Shown: positions 18,078-26,538 of the stretch, piece by piece
Layout of the letters: each line of letters begins with the position of its first letter
Numbering within the stretch: position 1 is the first letter of the stretch
NCBI RefSeq assembly: GCF_963920925.1
Contig: NZ_CAWUDI010000001.1
Coordinates: 62,001-126,000, forward strand
DNA: 64,000 nucleotides
Direction of reading: 5' to 3'
Source: Rivularia sp963920925
GTDB taxonomy: Bacteria; Cyanobacteriota; Cyanobacteriia; Cyanobacteriales; Nostocaceae
Notes under the pieces: generated by a model
What the model saw: only the letters and a program-made list of their open reading frames with translations
Databases searched by the model: none
Told to the model about the DNA's origin: nothing
Program-made: the position numbers and the translations under genes

Positions 18078-18896
18078 ATGAAATTTAGTAAATTAGTTAC
18101 TTCTATCGGCTTAACAGTTAGTACAGTTCTATTTGTTTCTAATTCCGCTCAAGCTGCGAGTTTCACAACTAATGTTACCCAAAAGACTGATGCTAAAAAA
18201 GATATTTTATTAGAATCAATTGAGCAAAACGAAAAGACTATTAATCAGTTTTCCTTTGTTAACAAAGCTGTAATTAACAAAAATACACAGAGAACCAACA
18301 ACAAAAATAGCGGTGCAGCAAGTACAGATAAAGGTGATGAAGCTAGCGCCCCTGTAATTACTGCTGAAGACCCTGATGAAGTAGAAATTGCCAAATTTTT
18401 AGGAAATAGCAACTTAAACAATATTGTTGACACAGAAGACAATGGTTCATTTAATATCAATGTATTTTTCGATAGTGTTATTAAAGCAGATAATTCGGGC
18501 TTAGATAGCTTGTTCTTCTGGGAACGAGGTAGGAACAGTGACTTAAGCGTCCAAGCTATTGATAGTACAGGAAATATTATTGGTAATGCGATTAAGTTAT
18601 TAAGAAAAGAGCAACAAGATGCCGGTTTTCAAATAGATACAAAGGAAATTGATAATAGTCAAAAAGTTGGTTCTTGGGGAGTCAGCCTAGCCCAGTTAGG
18701 AGTTACTAACTTAAGTGGAATTCAACTCTCAGCAGACGGTACATTTAAGGGTCCTGATTTCAAAGTAGTTGCTAGAAAATCCCAAGGAAATTTTGTCAAA
18801 GCTGTACCAGAACCCGGAACTATAATTGGTTTAGGTTCTTTTGCAGCACTAGCTTTTGTCCGTCGTCGTAAATCTGTTTCAAATATTGCTTCTTGA
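18078..18896 (+). CDS. PEP-CTERM sorting domain protein
   Basis: A 272-residue secreted protein. The start at 18078 follows GAGAAGGGAAAT, a good ribosome binding site, and gives a signal peptide MKFSKLVTSIGLTVSTVLFV ending near SAQA-ASF. The C-terminus is a textbook PEP-CTERM signal: VPEPGTIIGLGSFAALAFVR followed by RRRKS, i.e. a PEP motif, a membrane helix and a basic cluster. Such proteins are cleaved and sorted by exosortase, often as extracellular matrix or exopolysaccharide-linked proteins. The middle part is polar, with a low-complexity Asn/Lys segment (residues 70-95) and no recognised enzyme domain. It is monocistronic, ending at a strong terminator. Confidence 0.85.
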   Translation: MKFSKLVTSIGLTVSTVLFVSNSAQAASFTTNVTQKTDAKKDILLESIEQNEKTINQFSFVNKAVINKNTQRTNNKNSGAASTDKGDEASAPVITAEDPDEVEIAKFLGNSNLNNIVDTEDNGSFNINVFFDSVIKADNSGLDSLFFWERGRNSDLSVQAIDSTGNIIGNAIKLLRKEQQDAGFQIDTKEIDNSQKVGSWGVSLAQLGVTNLSGIQLSADGTFKGPDFKVVARKSQGNFVKAVPEPGTIIGLGSFAALAFVRRRKSVSNIAS

Positions 18897-18929
18897 AATC
18901 ACATAAAATCTTCAAAATTTGAGTTATTA

Positions 18930-18966
18930 AGAAACCCGGCTTTTTCAAAAAAACCGGGTTTCTATA
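18930..18966 (+). terminator. Rho-independent terminator after the PEP-CTERM gene
   Basis: AGAAACCCGG and CCGGGTTTCT form a 10-bp perfect stem around an A/T-rich loop, 33 bases after the stop codon. The tail is TATAATTT, a weak T-tract. Confidence 0.75.
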
Positions 18967-19041
18967 ATTTAACCAATATTTTTTCCCTTCACCTGTTAAT
19001 CTCTAACTGGGACTTAAGTATATTAATGGGAATCTAACAGC

Positions 19042-19905
19042 ATGGGGAATATATCCGCCCAAGATATTAAACTACTAGTTTTAGATATTGATGGCACCAT
19101 TGCCGGAGAATCTAATAAAATCAGCAATCGCGTAATAGAAACAGTAAAAGCAGCCCAAGCAAAAGGAATTCAAGTTGCGATCGCCACTGGTAGAATGTAC
19201 TGTTCGGCTTTACACTACCACGCTCAAATCGGCTCTACTTTACCGTTAATAGCTTATCAAGGGGCTTGGATTCAAGATCCAGTTTCCCAAAAAATTCACC
19301 AGCATTTATCCGTTCCCAAGGAAGTAGCATTAAAACTCTTGGATTATTTTGAACAACCCTCTCTACGTCAGCTTTTATCCGTCCACTTCTATATAAATGA
19401 CCAACTTTACGTCCGAGAATTAACCGAAGAAACAAAAATCTACGGACAACGTTCCGGTATTGCACCAATTCCTGTAGGTGACTTGCGCTCTACTCTAAAC
19501 AACGAACCAACAAAAATTCTCGCTCTGTGCCAAGACACGGAAGTTATCGATAAATTACTTGATAATTTGCGTCTGCAATATACCCCAGCAGAACTTTATC
19601 TAACCAAATCCGTAGCCACTTTTTTTGAAGCAACTAATCCTTTAGTAAATAAAGGAGCTGCGGTACGCTATATAGCTGAAGAATTATTAGGCTTGCAAAA
19701 AACCAACGTAATGACGGTTGGCGACAACTTTAACGATGTAGAAATGCTCGAATATGCTGGTATCGGCGTAGCAATGGGTAACGCACCAACTCAAGTTCAA
19801 GATATAGCTAGCTGGGTAGCTCCCGATGTAGAGCAAGATGGAGCAGCCGCAGCAATTGAAAAATTTTTATTAGGAAGTAGCAAAAAATCTGATTGTTGCG
19901 AATAA
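19042..19905 (+). CDS. Cof-type HAD-superfamily phosphatase
   Basis: A 287-residue haloacid dehalogenase-type hydrolase. Motif I is LVLDIDGTIAGESN (nucleophile Asp and acid/base Asp), motif II is the AIATGRM threonine, motif III is the lysine in NPLVNKGAAVRYI, and motif IV is MTVGDNFNDVEMLEYAG followed by GVAMGNAP. This pattern and the large type-IIB cap between residues about 85 and 200 place it in the Cof family, which dephosphorylates sugar phosphates, nucleotides or flavin precursors. The true substrate cannot be read from sequence. It has its own promoter space and ends at a strong hairpin. Confidence 0.9.
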   Translation: MGNISAQDIKLLVLDIDGTIAGESNKISNRVIETVKAAQAKGIQVAIATGRMYCSALHYHAQIGSTLPLIAYQGAWIQDPVSQKIHQHLSVPKEVALKLLDYFEQPSLRQLLSVHFYINDQLYVRELTEETKIYGQRSGIAPIPVGDLRSTLNNEPTKILALCQDTEVIDKLLDNLRLQYTPAELYLTKSVATFFEATNPLVNKGAAVRYIAEELLGLQKTNVMTVGDNFNDVEMLEYAGIGVAMGNAPTQVQDIASWVAPDVEQDGAAAAIEKFLLGSSKKSDCCE

Positions 19906-19921
19906 ATGCTACGAAATCAGA

Positions 19922-19962
19922 AAGGGCACCGACGACTGGCCGTGTTTCGTCTCGGTGCCCTT
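19922..19962. terminator. Strong hairpin after the HAD gene
   Basis: AAGGGCACCGA at 19922-19932 pairs with TCGGTGCCCTT at 19952-19962, an 11-bp perfect stem with a 19-base loop. It lies 16 bases after the stop codon of the HAD gene and is followed by little T-richness. It could be a terminator or the 5' hairpin of a small RNA. Confidence 0.65.
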
Positions 19963-20050
19963 ACTGGTTCGCTCCTCACACAAGGGCTAATATATCTGAA
20001 CCTATTTGATTAGTCAATAGTTGTTATAAAACTTTATATTGCTTTCATTC

Positions 20051-20180
20051 ATGAGGAGTTAGTGGTTAGTTGTTGGGAGTTAGGAGTTGGTAATTGGTAA
20101 TTGGGCATGGGGCATGGGGCATTGGGAATAAGTAATAGTTAGGAGTTAGGAGTTAGGAGTTAGGAGTTATTAGTTATTAG
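20051..20180. repeat. Tandem heptamers (TTAGGAG type) and GGCATGGG repeats
   Basis: GTTAGGA and TTAGGAG units repeat several times around 20053-20095 and 20138-20170, with GGGGCAT heptamers near 20105-20125. This is a composite short tandem repeat region of the kind common in heterocystous genomes; the 333-base spacer holds nothing else recognisable. Confidence 0.75.
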
Positions 20181-20238
20181 TCGTAAGTGATGGTTTTTGA
20201 TCTCCTTGTCCCCTTGTCTCCTCTCCCCATCTCCCGAC

Positions 20239-21063
20239 TCACAATTCCAACCAAGCCGATATACCCAATTTTTCTTCAAGCAGAAACCTTAACACCGACT
20301 GAGTAGTCATGAGCAATCCGATTCTAGCCATAACAAGTTCTGGTGCGGTAATTTTTAAGTCGTTGTGAATGCGACAAGTTGACCAAAAACCTTCAAACGC
20401 CTTTACTAAACTAAGGGCTGCTCCTTCCCATTTAATTGGACGAACAATGACTGGCTGTAACTCATCTACAATTCTTACCAAATTTCCAATCAAACAGCGT
20501 TCGGCTTGATGGTTTAAACGAAGTTGTCCATCACTTTTAAGCCAAGGTATGGGTTCAGAAGAATTTTTATTACAGTCAATATTAAAGTCAACTAATTTTT
20601 CTTGTTGTGCCAGTTTCAATAAAGAACAGCAGCGTGCATGAACGTATTGAATAGAAAATACACAATCGCTTAAACCATCGATCTTAGCTTTGAAGTTAAC
20701 TGGGCTTGCCTTTACACTACAGTTTTGCTCGATAAAACTTTGCAGCCAAACAGCTAAAAGTGAGTCTGTGACTTGTATCTGAATCAAACCTGAAGGTAGA
20801 ACCTCTACCGTAAAATGAGCGGTCAAATCTGCTGATAGGTAAGAAGCTATTGAATTAGCTATGGGAAAAGTCTGGGAATTATGAGATTTCGAGAGGTGAA
20901 ACGCTATACCTGATATATAAGATATTTTAATATCACTTTTACCTTTAGATAGAGGAATATCTTTTTTTTCAATATATTTATATTCTGATGACAGAGCATA
21001 AATACTCATTGCTCTAGTCAAATAACCGTATATTAGCTGGATTATTGCTGTGTATTTACTCAC
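20239..21063 (-). CDS. ArgRS-like protein without a catalytic domain (DALR anticodon-binding domain)
   Basis: A 274-residue protein. The C-terminal half carries the DALR anticodon-binding domain of class Ia arginyl-tRNA synthetases: VFSIQYVHARCCSLLKLAQQ matches the 'QYAHAR..SI' helix, and ARIGLLMTTQSVLRFLLEEK matches the final helices. The N-terminal half, FPIANSIASYLSADLTAHFT followed by PSGLIQIQVTDSLLAVWLQS, resembles the ArgRS N-terminal additional domain. The Rossmann catalytic core with HIGH and KMSKS motifs is absent. It is therefore a free-standing N-domain/anticodon-domain fusion. Possible roles are tRNA-Arg binding or a regulatory decoy; this is inference. It is divergent from a Crp/Fnr gene. 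Confidence 0.75.
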   Translation of the reverse strand: MSKYTAIIQLIYGYLTRAMSIYALSSEYKYIEKKDIPLSKGKSDIKISYISGIAFHLSKSHNSQTFPIANSIASYLSADLTAHFTVEVLPSGLIQIQVTDSLLAVWLQSFIEQNCSVKASPVNFKAKIDGLSDCVFSIQYVHARCCSLLKLAQQEKLVDFNIDCNKNSSEPIPWLKSDGQLRLNHQAERCLIGNLVRIVDELQPVIVRPIKWEGAALSLVKAFEGFWSTCRIHNDLKITAPELVMARIGLLMTTQSVLRFLLEEKLGISAWLEL

Positions 21064-21280
21064 TAGTAACTTTTAATGCACATAAGATACTGATGACAAC
21101 ACTGTAAACCCAGAAACATTGATTTTATGTCATCCGTCTTAAGACATATCTTTATATTTGGTCAAAGAATATTAGAATTGCATAAAATTTAGTGAATTCT
21201 GGGTAAACTTTACTACAAACATTGTACAGTAAGAGTATAACAAAAGAGTAGAAGCGATCATTTCTACCTTTTGGATAGCT

Positions 21281-21309
21281 GGCCAGGCGGTTTAACGCCT
21301 AAGATGGCC
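21281..21309 (+). promoter_or_regulatory. Nested hairpin in the leader of the Crp/Fnr gene
   Basis: GGCCA ... TGGCC encloses AGGCG-TTTAA-CGCCT. The structure lies 30 bases upstream of the ATG at 21339, in the 5' leader. It is too short of a T-tract to be a good terminator and may affect mRNA stability or translation. Confidence 0.45.
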
Positions 21310-21338
21310 TTTCACAAAGACACTCCTTGCACCTTTTT

Positions 21339-22097
21339 ATGTCGTCTTTGTCTTCAGCCGAACGCTCTTTGTTACCTATGCAATCTCAATCCTCTTTCTC
21401 CGAGGCATCACGTCCTTTTTTAACTTGGCAACGAATTCTTGATTGGGCACAAGAACACTATCGCTGCCGCACCTTTAGCAAAGATGAGCGAATTCCAGCT
21501 AGACCTGGGTTGCTGTATTTGGTGCAAAGGGGTGCGATCCGCATGGTGGGAACCGCTCAAGTGAGTGCCACTGCTTCACAATTAACGTCTCGCCGGATTA
21601 ACAGAACTCCTGAAGAAGCATTCTTGGGTTTTGTCGGTGCGGGACAGCCATTTGAAATTGTTGCTCAATCACCTTTCACCTTGCAGTCATACGCTCATGT
21701 TGACCAAACAGCAGTGTTGTGGATGTACTGGCACGATTTAGATAATTGGCCTCATTTTCGCCGCGAAGTTATGGATGCCTTTAGGTATCAACACCAGCGT
21801 AAACTGTTGTGGTTGAGCGCCTTAGGACAGCGACGCACAATCGACCGACTTTTAGGTTTCCTCACTTTATTAATTGAGGAATACGGAGAACCGGCGATGA
21901 GCGAAAATGACCCCGAAGTAATTCATGGGTATTGTCTGCCCTTCCCCCTCACTCATGCACAAATAGGCAGTGCAATCGGTTCGACTCGCGTCACCGTAAC
22001 TCGCCTAATGGGTAAGTTGCGCCAGCGGGGTCTAATCCTTACTCAAGGGGATAATTTAATCTGCTTGCCAGCAGAGTCTATTAGTAAAGCGAGCTAA
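21339..22097 (+). CDS. Crp/Fnr-family transcription regulator with a divergent sensor domain
   Basis: A 252-residue regulator from the ATG at 21339 (MSSLSSAERSLLPM). The C-terminal winged helix is clear: LTHAQIGSAIGSTRVTVTRL is the Crp-type recognition helix, very like NtcA. The N-terminal region keeps the beta-roll pattern (LLYLVQRGAIRMVGTAQ, EAFLGFVGAGQPFEIVAQ) but lacks the cAMP-binding PGE...R-S/T pattern, so cyclic nucleotide binding is doubtful. It differs in length and sequence from NtcA and is a separate cyanobacterial branch. The next gene, transcribed on the other strand, is a PstS-like protein whose stop lies 29 bases away. A TTG twelve bases upstream of the ATG is an alternative start. 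Confidence 0.8.
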   Translation: MSSLSSAERSLLPMQSQSSFSEASRPFLTWQRILDWAQEHYRCRTFSKDERIPARPGLLYLVQRGAIRMVGTAQVSATASQLTSRRINRTPEEAFLGFVGAGQPFEIVAQSPFTLQSYAHVDQTAVLWMYWHDLDNWPHFRREVMDAFRYQHQRKLLWLSALGQRRTIDRLLGFLTLLIEEYGEPAMSENDPEVIHGYCLPFPLTHAQIGSAIGSTRVTVTRLMGKLRQRGLILTQGDNLICLPAESISKAS

Positions 22098-22125
22098 TAT
22101 GTACCGGCTTGTCGGCAGCTTTGTG

Positions 22126-23205
22126 TCAGCGAATTCTGACAAACCCACTTTGGGTAATGAGTTCCTGTCCTTGCTGAGTCCGTAAAAAGTTGGCATAAGC
22201 AACACCTGCTTGTTGTTCGGTTTGCCCGTTTTGTTTGACCACCACAAACAAATTTCGGGTAATCGGGTAATCACCAGACTGAAAAGCCTCAATGTTCAAT
22301 TTGTTGCGCGATTGAGGACATTCTGAAGGGAGGACGAATGGTTCTTGATAGGGAGCAACGTATTTCCCTTGCGTTCGCCCCAACGGCAAGGATTTGATTG
22401 AACATTGAGGTACGACTTCTGGGGCAGAAGCGTAATAAATACCGCCAAGACTAGCTGCTACTTTTCGTAGCGCTTGGGTGGTGGTGGATACAAGTTCCAC
22501 CGTTGAAGCCATAGGCTGACCACCCAAAACGTCTTGAACAAATAGTTCTACCGTGCCGCCATCACTGATGCGACGTGAGTAGGCTTGAATTGGTATATTT
22601 GCACCACCCACTTGGTTCCAATTAGTTATTTTGCCAGTGTAAATTGACTTTAACTGTTCTATAGTTAATCCCGGAACGTTTATATTAGGGTTAACAGCTA
22701 CTGCTAATCCATCTATAGCTACAGGAATTTGTTGGAGAGTGAATCCCCGTTGCTTACCACGGCTTAATTCACTATTTAGCAATGGTCTTGAAGACTGAGC
22801 AAACGCCAATCTATCGTTGATTAGCATTTCAATACCAGAACTGGAACCAGCCGTACTATTTAAAGGTTGTACGTAGCGCAGACGAAAATCGGTTTTTTCT
22901 GCCTGAATTTTTTTATCTACTGATTCTCTTATTGGTGCCCAAGAGGTACTCCCTCCGTAGTTAAATAATCCAGTAGGGACATTTTCTACAGAAGCAAAAG
23001 TATTACCACCCGTTCCCGATGTTGAAACTGGAGGAACTGCTGGTGTATTTGATGTATCCAAATCGGGTTTATTCGGTTGAGATTTGATAAGAGAAGTAAT
23101 ATTAGCATCACTATTTTTCTTGAACCACCACCATCCACCGGCTATAAGTAAAGTGGTAATTAGTAAAGATAAAATCAGAATTGGAGTTTCATTTTTCTGT
23201 GACAT
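22126..23205 (-). CDS. Membrane-anchored PstS-like substrate-binding protein 2
   Basis: A 359-residue protein with one N-terminal helix (ILILSLLITTLLIAGGWWWF) and a periplasmic-binding-protein type II domain like that of phosphate-binding PstS. The ligand-loop segments NYGGSTSWAPI, GSSSGIEMLI and SDGGTVELF correspond to the Ser/Thr/Gly phosphate-contact loops of PstS. A low-complexity Pro/Ser/Thr linker separates the helix and the domain. It lacks a lipobox, so it is anchored by the helix. It is the second of two tandem paralogues (103-base gap to the next start region). No pstC, pstA or pstB lies near, so it may sense rather than transport. Confidence 0.8.
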   Translation of the reverse strand: MSQKNETPILILSLLITTLLIAGGWWWFKKNSDANITSLIKSQPNKPDLDTSNTPAVPPVSTSGTGGNTFASVENVPTGLFNYGGSTSWAPIRESVDKKIQAEKTDFRLRYVQPLNSTAGSSSGIEMLINDRLAFAQSSRPLLNSELSRGKQRGFTLQQIPVAIDGLAVAVNPNINVPGLTIEQLKSIYTGKITNWNQVGGANIPIQAYSRRISDGGTVELFVQDVLGGQPMASTVELVSTTTQALRKVAASLGGIYYASAPEVVPQCSIKSLPLGRTQGKYVAPYQEPFVLPSECPQSRNKLNIEAFQSGDYPITRNLFVVVKQNGQTEQQAGVAYANFLRTQQGQELITQSGFVRIR

Positions 23206-23307
23206 TGGAAATTATTTATTTTAAATATTATATTTTTGTTTTCTAATAAATAGCTAATAGCCAATTGTCAAAAGATAATTTGACTATTAGCTTGAAAATA
23301 TCAGACA

Positions 23308-24339
23308 TTATCTAATTCTGACAAATCCGGCTTTAGAAATTAATTTCTGACCTTGATCGGTGAGTAACAAATTAGCATAAGCAGTACCTGCTTGTTCGTC
23401 AGTTTGATCATTTTTCTTAACCACTACAAATAAGCGTCTAGTCATAGGATATTCATCATTTCTAAAAGCATCCATATTTAATTGATTGCGCTTTTGCGGA
23501 CATTCAGTTGGTGGAATATATGGTTCTTTATAGGGCGGAATTAATTTCGACTGAATTCGTCCTATAGGTAAAGGCTTAATACCACATTGCCCAACAACTT
23601 CGGGTGCAGAAGCATAGTATATACCACCCATGTTTTGAGCTACTTTTCTCAAAGCCTCAGTAGTAGTCGAAATTTTTTCAACATTTTGACCAAACTTTTC
23701 TTTGTCCAAAATGTTATTAACGAAAAATTCAACAGTACCTCCCTCACTAATTTTGGATAATGGTACTATTTTTTGATTTTCTCCGCCAACTTCTTGCCAG
23801 TTAGTTATTTTTCCAGTGTAAATATCTTTGAGTTGAGTTAAGGTAAGCCCCGGAATATTTAAGTTAGGGTTAACAGCGATCGCAATACCATCGATAGCAA
23901 CTGGAATTTCTTCAAGTTTAAAACCTCGCTGTTGCGCTTGTTGGTATTCTTTATCTTTCACCGATCGCGAAGATTGAGAAAAAGCCAACTGATTGTTCAA
24001 CAACATCTTAATACCAGTGCCAGAACCGGGGGCAGCTGTAGTTGGATTTGTATAGCGGAGTTGAAATTTAGGTAAAGCAGTTTCGATCGCAGAATCAACT
24101 TCTTTACGAATAGGTGCCCATGTAGTACTGCCCCCGTAGCTAAACAATCCAGAAGGAACTTGTTCGATGGAAGCAAAGCTTTTCTCCCCTGATAGCAGGT
24201 TGGCTTGAGATTGATTATTGGCAAAAAAACCAAGTCGAATATCATAGCTATTAGCCAACCACCAATATACTCCACCTACTAAACCGAGAGTAATTAGCAG
24301 GGCTAAAACTATAATCGGGGTCTCGTTTTTTTGCGCCAT
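23308..24339 (-). CDS. Membrane-anchored PstS-like substrate-binding protein 1
   Basis: A 343-residue paralogue of the following gene, with the ATG at 24339 (MAQKNETPIIVLALLITLGL) chosen because it aligns with the paralogue's MSQKNETPI start. The same layout is seen: one N-terminal helix, short linker, and a PstS-type domain with SYGGSTTWAPI, GSGTGIKMLL and SEGGTVEFF loops. The tail GFVRIR is identical in both. The two probably arose by tandem duplication. Together with the kinase upstream on the same strand they may form an extracytoplasmic anion-sensing set; this is inference from position only. Ligand preference (phosphate, sulfate or other oxyanion) is unknown. Confidence 0.8.
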   Translation of the reverse strand: MAQKNETPIIVLALLITLGLVGGVYWWLANSYDIRLGFFANNQSQANLLSGEKSFASIEQVPSGLFSYGGSTTWAPIRKEVDSAIETALPKFQLRYTNPTTAAPGSGTGIKMLLNNQLAFSQSSRSVKDKEYQQAQQRGFKLEEIPVAIDGIAIAVNPNLNIPGLTLTQLKDIYTGKITNWQEVGGENQKIVPLSKISEGGTVEFFVNNILDKEKFGQNVEKISTTTEALRKVAQNMGGIYYASAPEVVGQCGIKPLPIGRIQSKLIPPYKEPYIPPTECPQKRNQLNMDAFRNDEYPMTRRLFVVVKKNDQTDEQAGTAYANLLLTDQGQKLISKAGFVRIR

Positions 24340-24918
24340 ATATTTAGTGATTGACAATAATAAAGAATAATTTAATTCCGTCGGCACTATCTCTTATAGA
24401 GATAAATAAAATTAGAAATAGATGCCCCTATCACTTAATTTTGATAAATAATCTACAGAATTTATATACATGAATTTATATACCTATAGATTAAATATGC
24501 TTTGTCTGCATCGCTTGAGTATATTGCCTGATTAAATCGCGAAGAAAGACATTTTATGTATACGTTTCTTCTGTCGAGTGCAATACATTTGAAAACAATA
24601 TATTGCATTCGATCTATAACTCCTATATATAGCGTTCTCAGATTTTAATAAAGTCTTGAGTTGATTTTTTGTAGTCTAAAAAAATCATCCTAAAACTAGG
24701 ATATTTTAGTTAATAGCAATATATCTCGATCAAAAATCGCGATTCAAGAACACACTTTGCAACTGATTAAATTTACAAACTTTTTGGTATGTTACCAATA
24801 GTACATTTTGTAATCACCAATAATAATTGATAATTACAATTTATGTAACAGAACTTAATATACTAATTGGAATCAAGTCGTTTAAGTTAATTAAAAATTA
24901 AGAGATGTTTAAGGTTAG
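24340..24918. other. AT-rich spacer between the kinase and the PstS-like pair
   Basis: About 580 bases with no supported gene. It contains the promoter for the PstS-like pair on the reverse strand. I see no strong hairpin or known riboswitch in it. Confidence 0.5.
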
Positions 24919-26334
24919 TTAAATAATTAAAGATAATATTTTATAGATAATACGAAATAGTGATGTAAGAGCAACTGTAATTAAGCTTGCTGCTAAAGAT
25001 AAAATAATTATCTCTTGAATGACAAGTTCACCTTGTAACAAGGGAATAAAAAATATAATTAATGAAGTAATCGCAGGAATAATTACTAAATCCCATTTTT
25101 CGATCCATCGCCTGGTTTGGGCAAAAATTAAAATTCCTAAAATTACAGCACAAATAACAAAAGTAATAGGAGGTGAATTAAGTAGGCTGAAAAAAGCTAT
25201 GGAAATTAAAGCACCCATCATACCGCTAAAAGCAGAACCAGCTAATAATTCCAATGTAGAGAATGCTGGTACTAGTGTGCTACGAGTAGTTGGTTTTGGC
25301 AGCGGTGGAGGTGCTGGTTGTGATATTACTTGGGGCTGATGGTTATTAAGAGAAGTATCGGGTATGGGTATAGGTTGTGCGGAATCGTCAAGTGCAATCA
25401 AAACTTCTTCTGCCGATTGAAAACGTTGATTGGGCGCACTACGGAGCATTTTATCTAAGATTTCGGCAAGGTGAGAGCTAACATTTACTTTGTCTCGCCA
25501 TTGTAACTGGTTGCTGTAGGCATCAAATAGTCCGCTTATATCTTTTTGTCCGGTTAATAACAAAATAATAGTTACAGCTAAAGCGTATAAATCTGTAGAA
25601 GGAAATACTTGTCCTCCAGACATTTGTTCTGGTGGTGCAAATCCCAAGGAATATATTCCCGTAGATGAATTGCCAGCCCCACTCGGACTGTTTGTTACTT
25701 GCTTGACTGCGCCAAAATCTAGTAAGAAAAGCTTACCGTTACGATGGCGCATGATGTTGGAAGGTTTGATATCCCGATGGATGATATTTTTATCGTGAAC
25801 GAATTGCAATACCGGGAGAATTGAACGCATTACGAACAATACTTCTGCTTCCGAGAATTCCCTCCTAATTGTTAATTCTTCTTCTAAGTTTTCTCCATCA
25901 ATATATTCCTGTACTAGATAGAAAAATTGGTCTTGTTGGTTTGATTGCAAGCCAGGAACTATCACAGGAAAATAAGCAAATAAGTCAGGAATTTGGTCGT
26001 GTTGCGAGCCAATCTCCTCTAAAACTACTGCTTCTCTTTCAAATAAATCTTGCGCTAACTGTAGCTGAGTCGGACTTAAATCTCCTGCTGGTAGAAACTG
26101 CTTTACCACGCATTGACGTATTAGAGGGGTATGGCGATCGCGCGATAAAAATGCTGCTCCGAAACCTCCTCTTCCAAGCAGCTTTATAGGTAAATAACGT
26201 CCGGCTAAAATTAAAGGCATCCCGCAAGCAGTACAGTATTTTTGCTGTGCCGTTCTCAGGGTTGCGTTATCGTCTAAATCTACAAAATGGTTCTGCGGAC
26301 GAGGACACTGGGGACGAGTACAGTAAATATCCAT
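24919..26334 (-). CDS. Serine/threonine protein kinase (Hanks type) with N-terminal Cys motif and C-terminal membrane domain
   Basis: A 471-residue kinase. The N-terminus holds the four-cysteine motif typical of cyanobacterial kinases (MDIYCTRPQCPRPQ and QKYCTACGMPL), likely a metal site. Kinase features follow: LGRGGFGAAFLSRDR loop, catalytic lysine in CVVKQFLPAG, HRDIKPSNIM catalytic loop and LFLLDFGAVKQV (DFG). A Pro-rich linker leads to a C-terminal half with several membrane helices (LLAGSAFSGMMGALISIAFF, PITFVICAVILGILIF, LVIIPAITSLIIFFIPLLQG, a last one before LFRIIYKIL). The catalytic machinery is complete. It lies upstream of the tandem PstS-like genes on the same strand, with 579 bases between. 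Confidence 0.92.
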   Translation of the reverse strand: MDIYCTRPQCPRPQNHFVDLDDNATLRTAQQKYCTACGMPLILAGRYLPIKLLGRGGFGAAFLSRDRHTPLIRQCVVKQFLPAGDLSPTQLQLAQDLFEREAVVLEEIGSQHDQIPDLFAYFPVIVPGLQSNQQDQFFYLVQEYIDGENLEEELTIRREFSEAEVLFVMRSILPVLQFVHDKNIIHRDIKPSNIMRHRNGKLFLLDFGAVKQVTNSPSGAGNSSTGIYSLGFAPPEQMSGGQVFPSTDLYALAVTIILLLTGQKDISGLFDAYSNQLQWRDKVNVSSHLAEILDKMLRSAPNQRFQSAEEVLIALDDSAQPIPIPDTSLNNHQPQVISQPAPPPLPKPTTRSTLVPAFSTLELLAGSAFSGMMGALISIAFFSLLNSPPITFVICAVILGILIFAQTRRWIEKWDLVIIPAITSLIIFFIPLLQGELVIQEIIILSLAASLITVALTSLFRIIYKILSLII

Positions 26335-26538
26335 TGTTAGTCATATAGTCACGAGCAATTTGCATGAAATTGCGAACGGTAAAGTCCGGCTTTAAGTAGT
26401 CCGACAGAAATATTTACACAACAACGTTCAACTTAACAAGGGTTAATAGTCGAAAAGCGTATAATTATTTTTGTCTTACTAATAAAGTCGGTGTCATGTT
26501 CGTAGTTACTACTATGACAAAACACATTTAACAACACT

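Noticed and set aside
19969..19983. GCTCCTCACAC, resembling the conserved motif of the small RNA Yfr1
   Set aside because: The motif should be ACTCCTCACAC between two hairpins with a terminator downstream. Here the first base differs and no second hairpin or T-tract follows, so a Yfr1 call is not supported.
20051..20180. Repeated heptamers taken as a possible CRISPR array
   Set aside because: Units are seven bases without spacers; no repeat-spacer pattern of 25-40 bases exists anywhere in the window.
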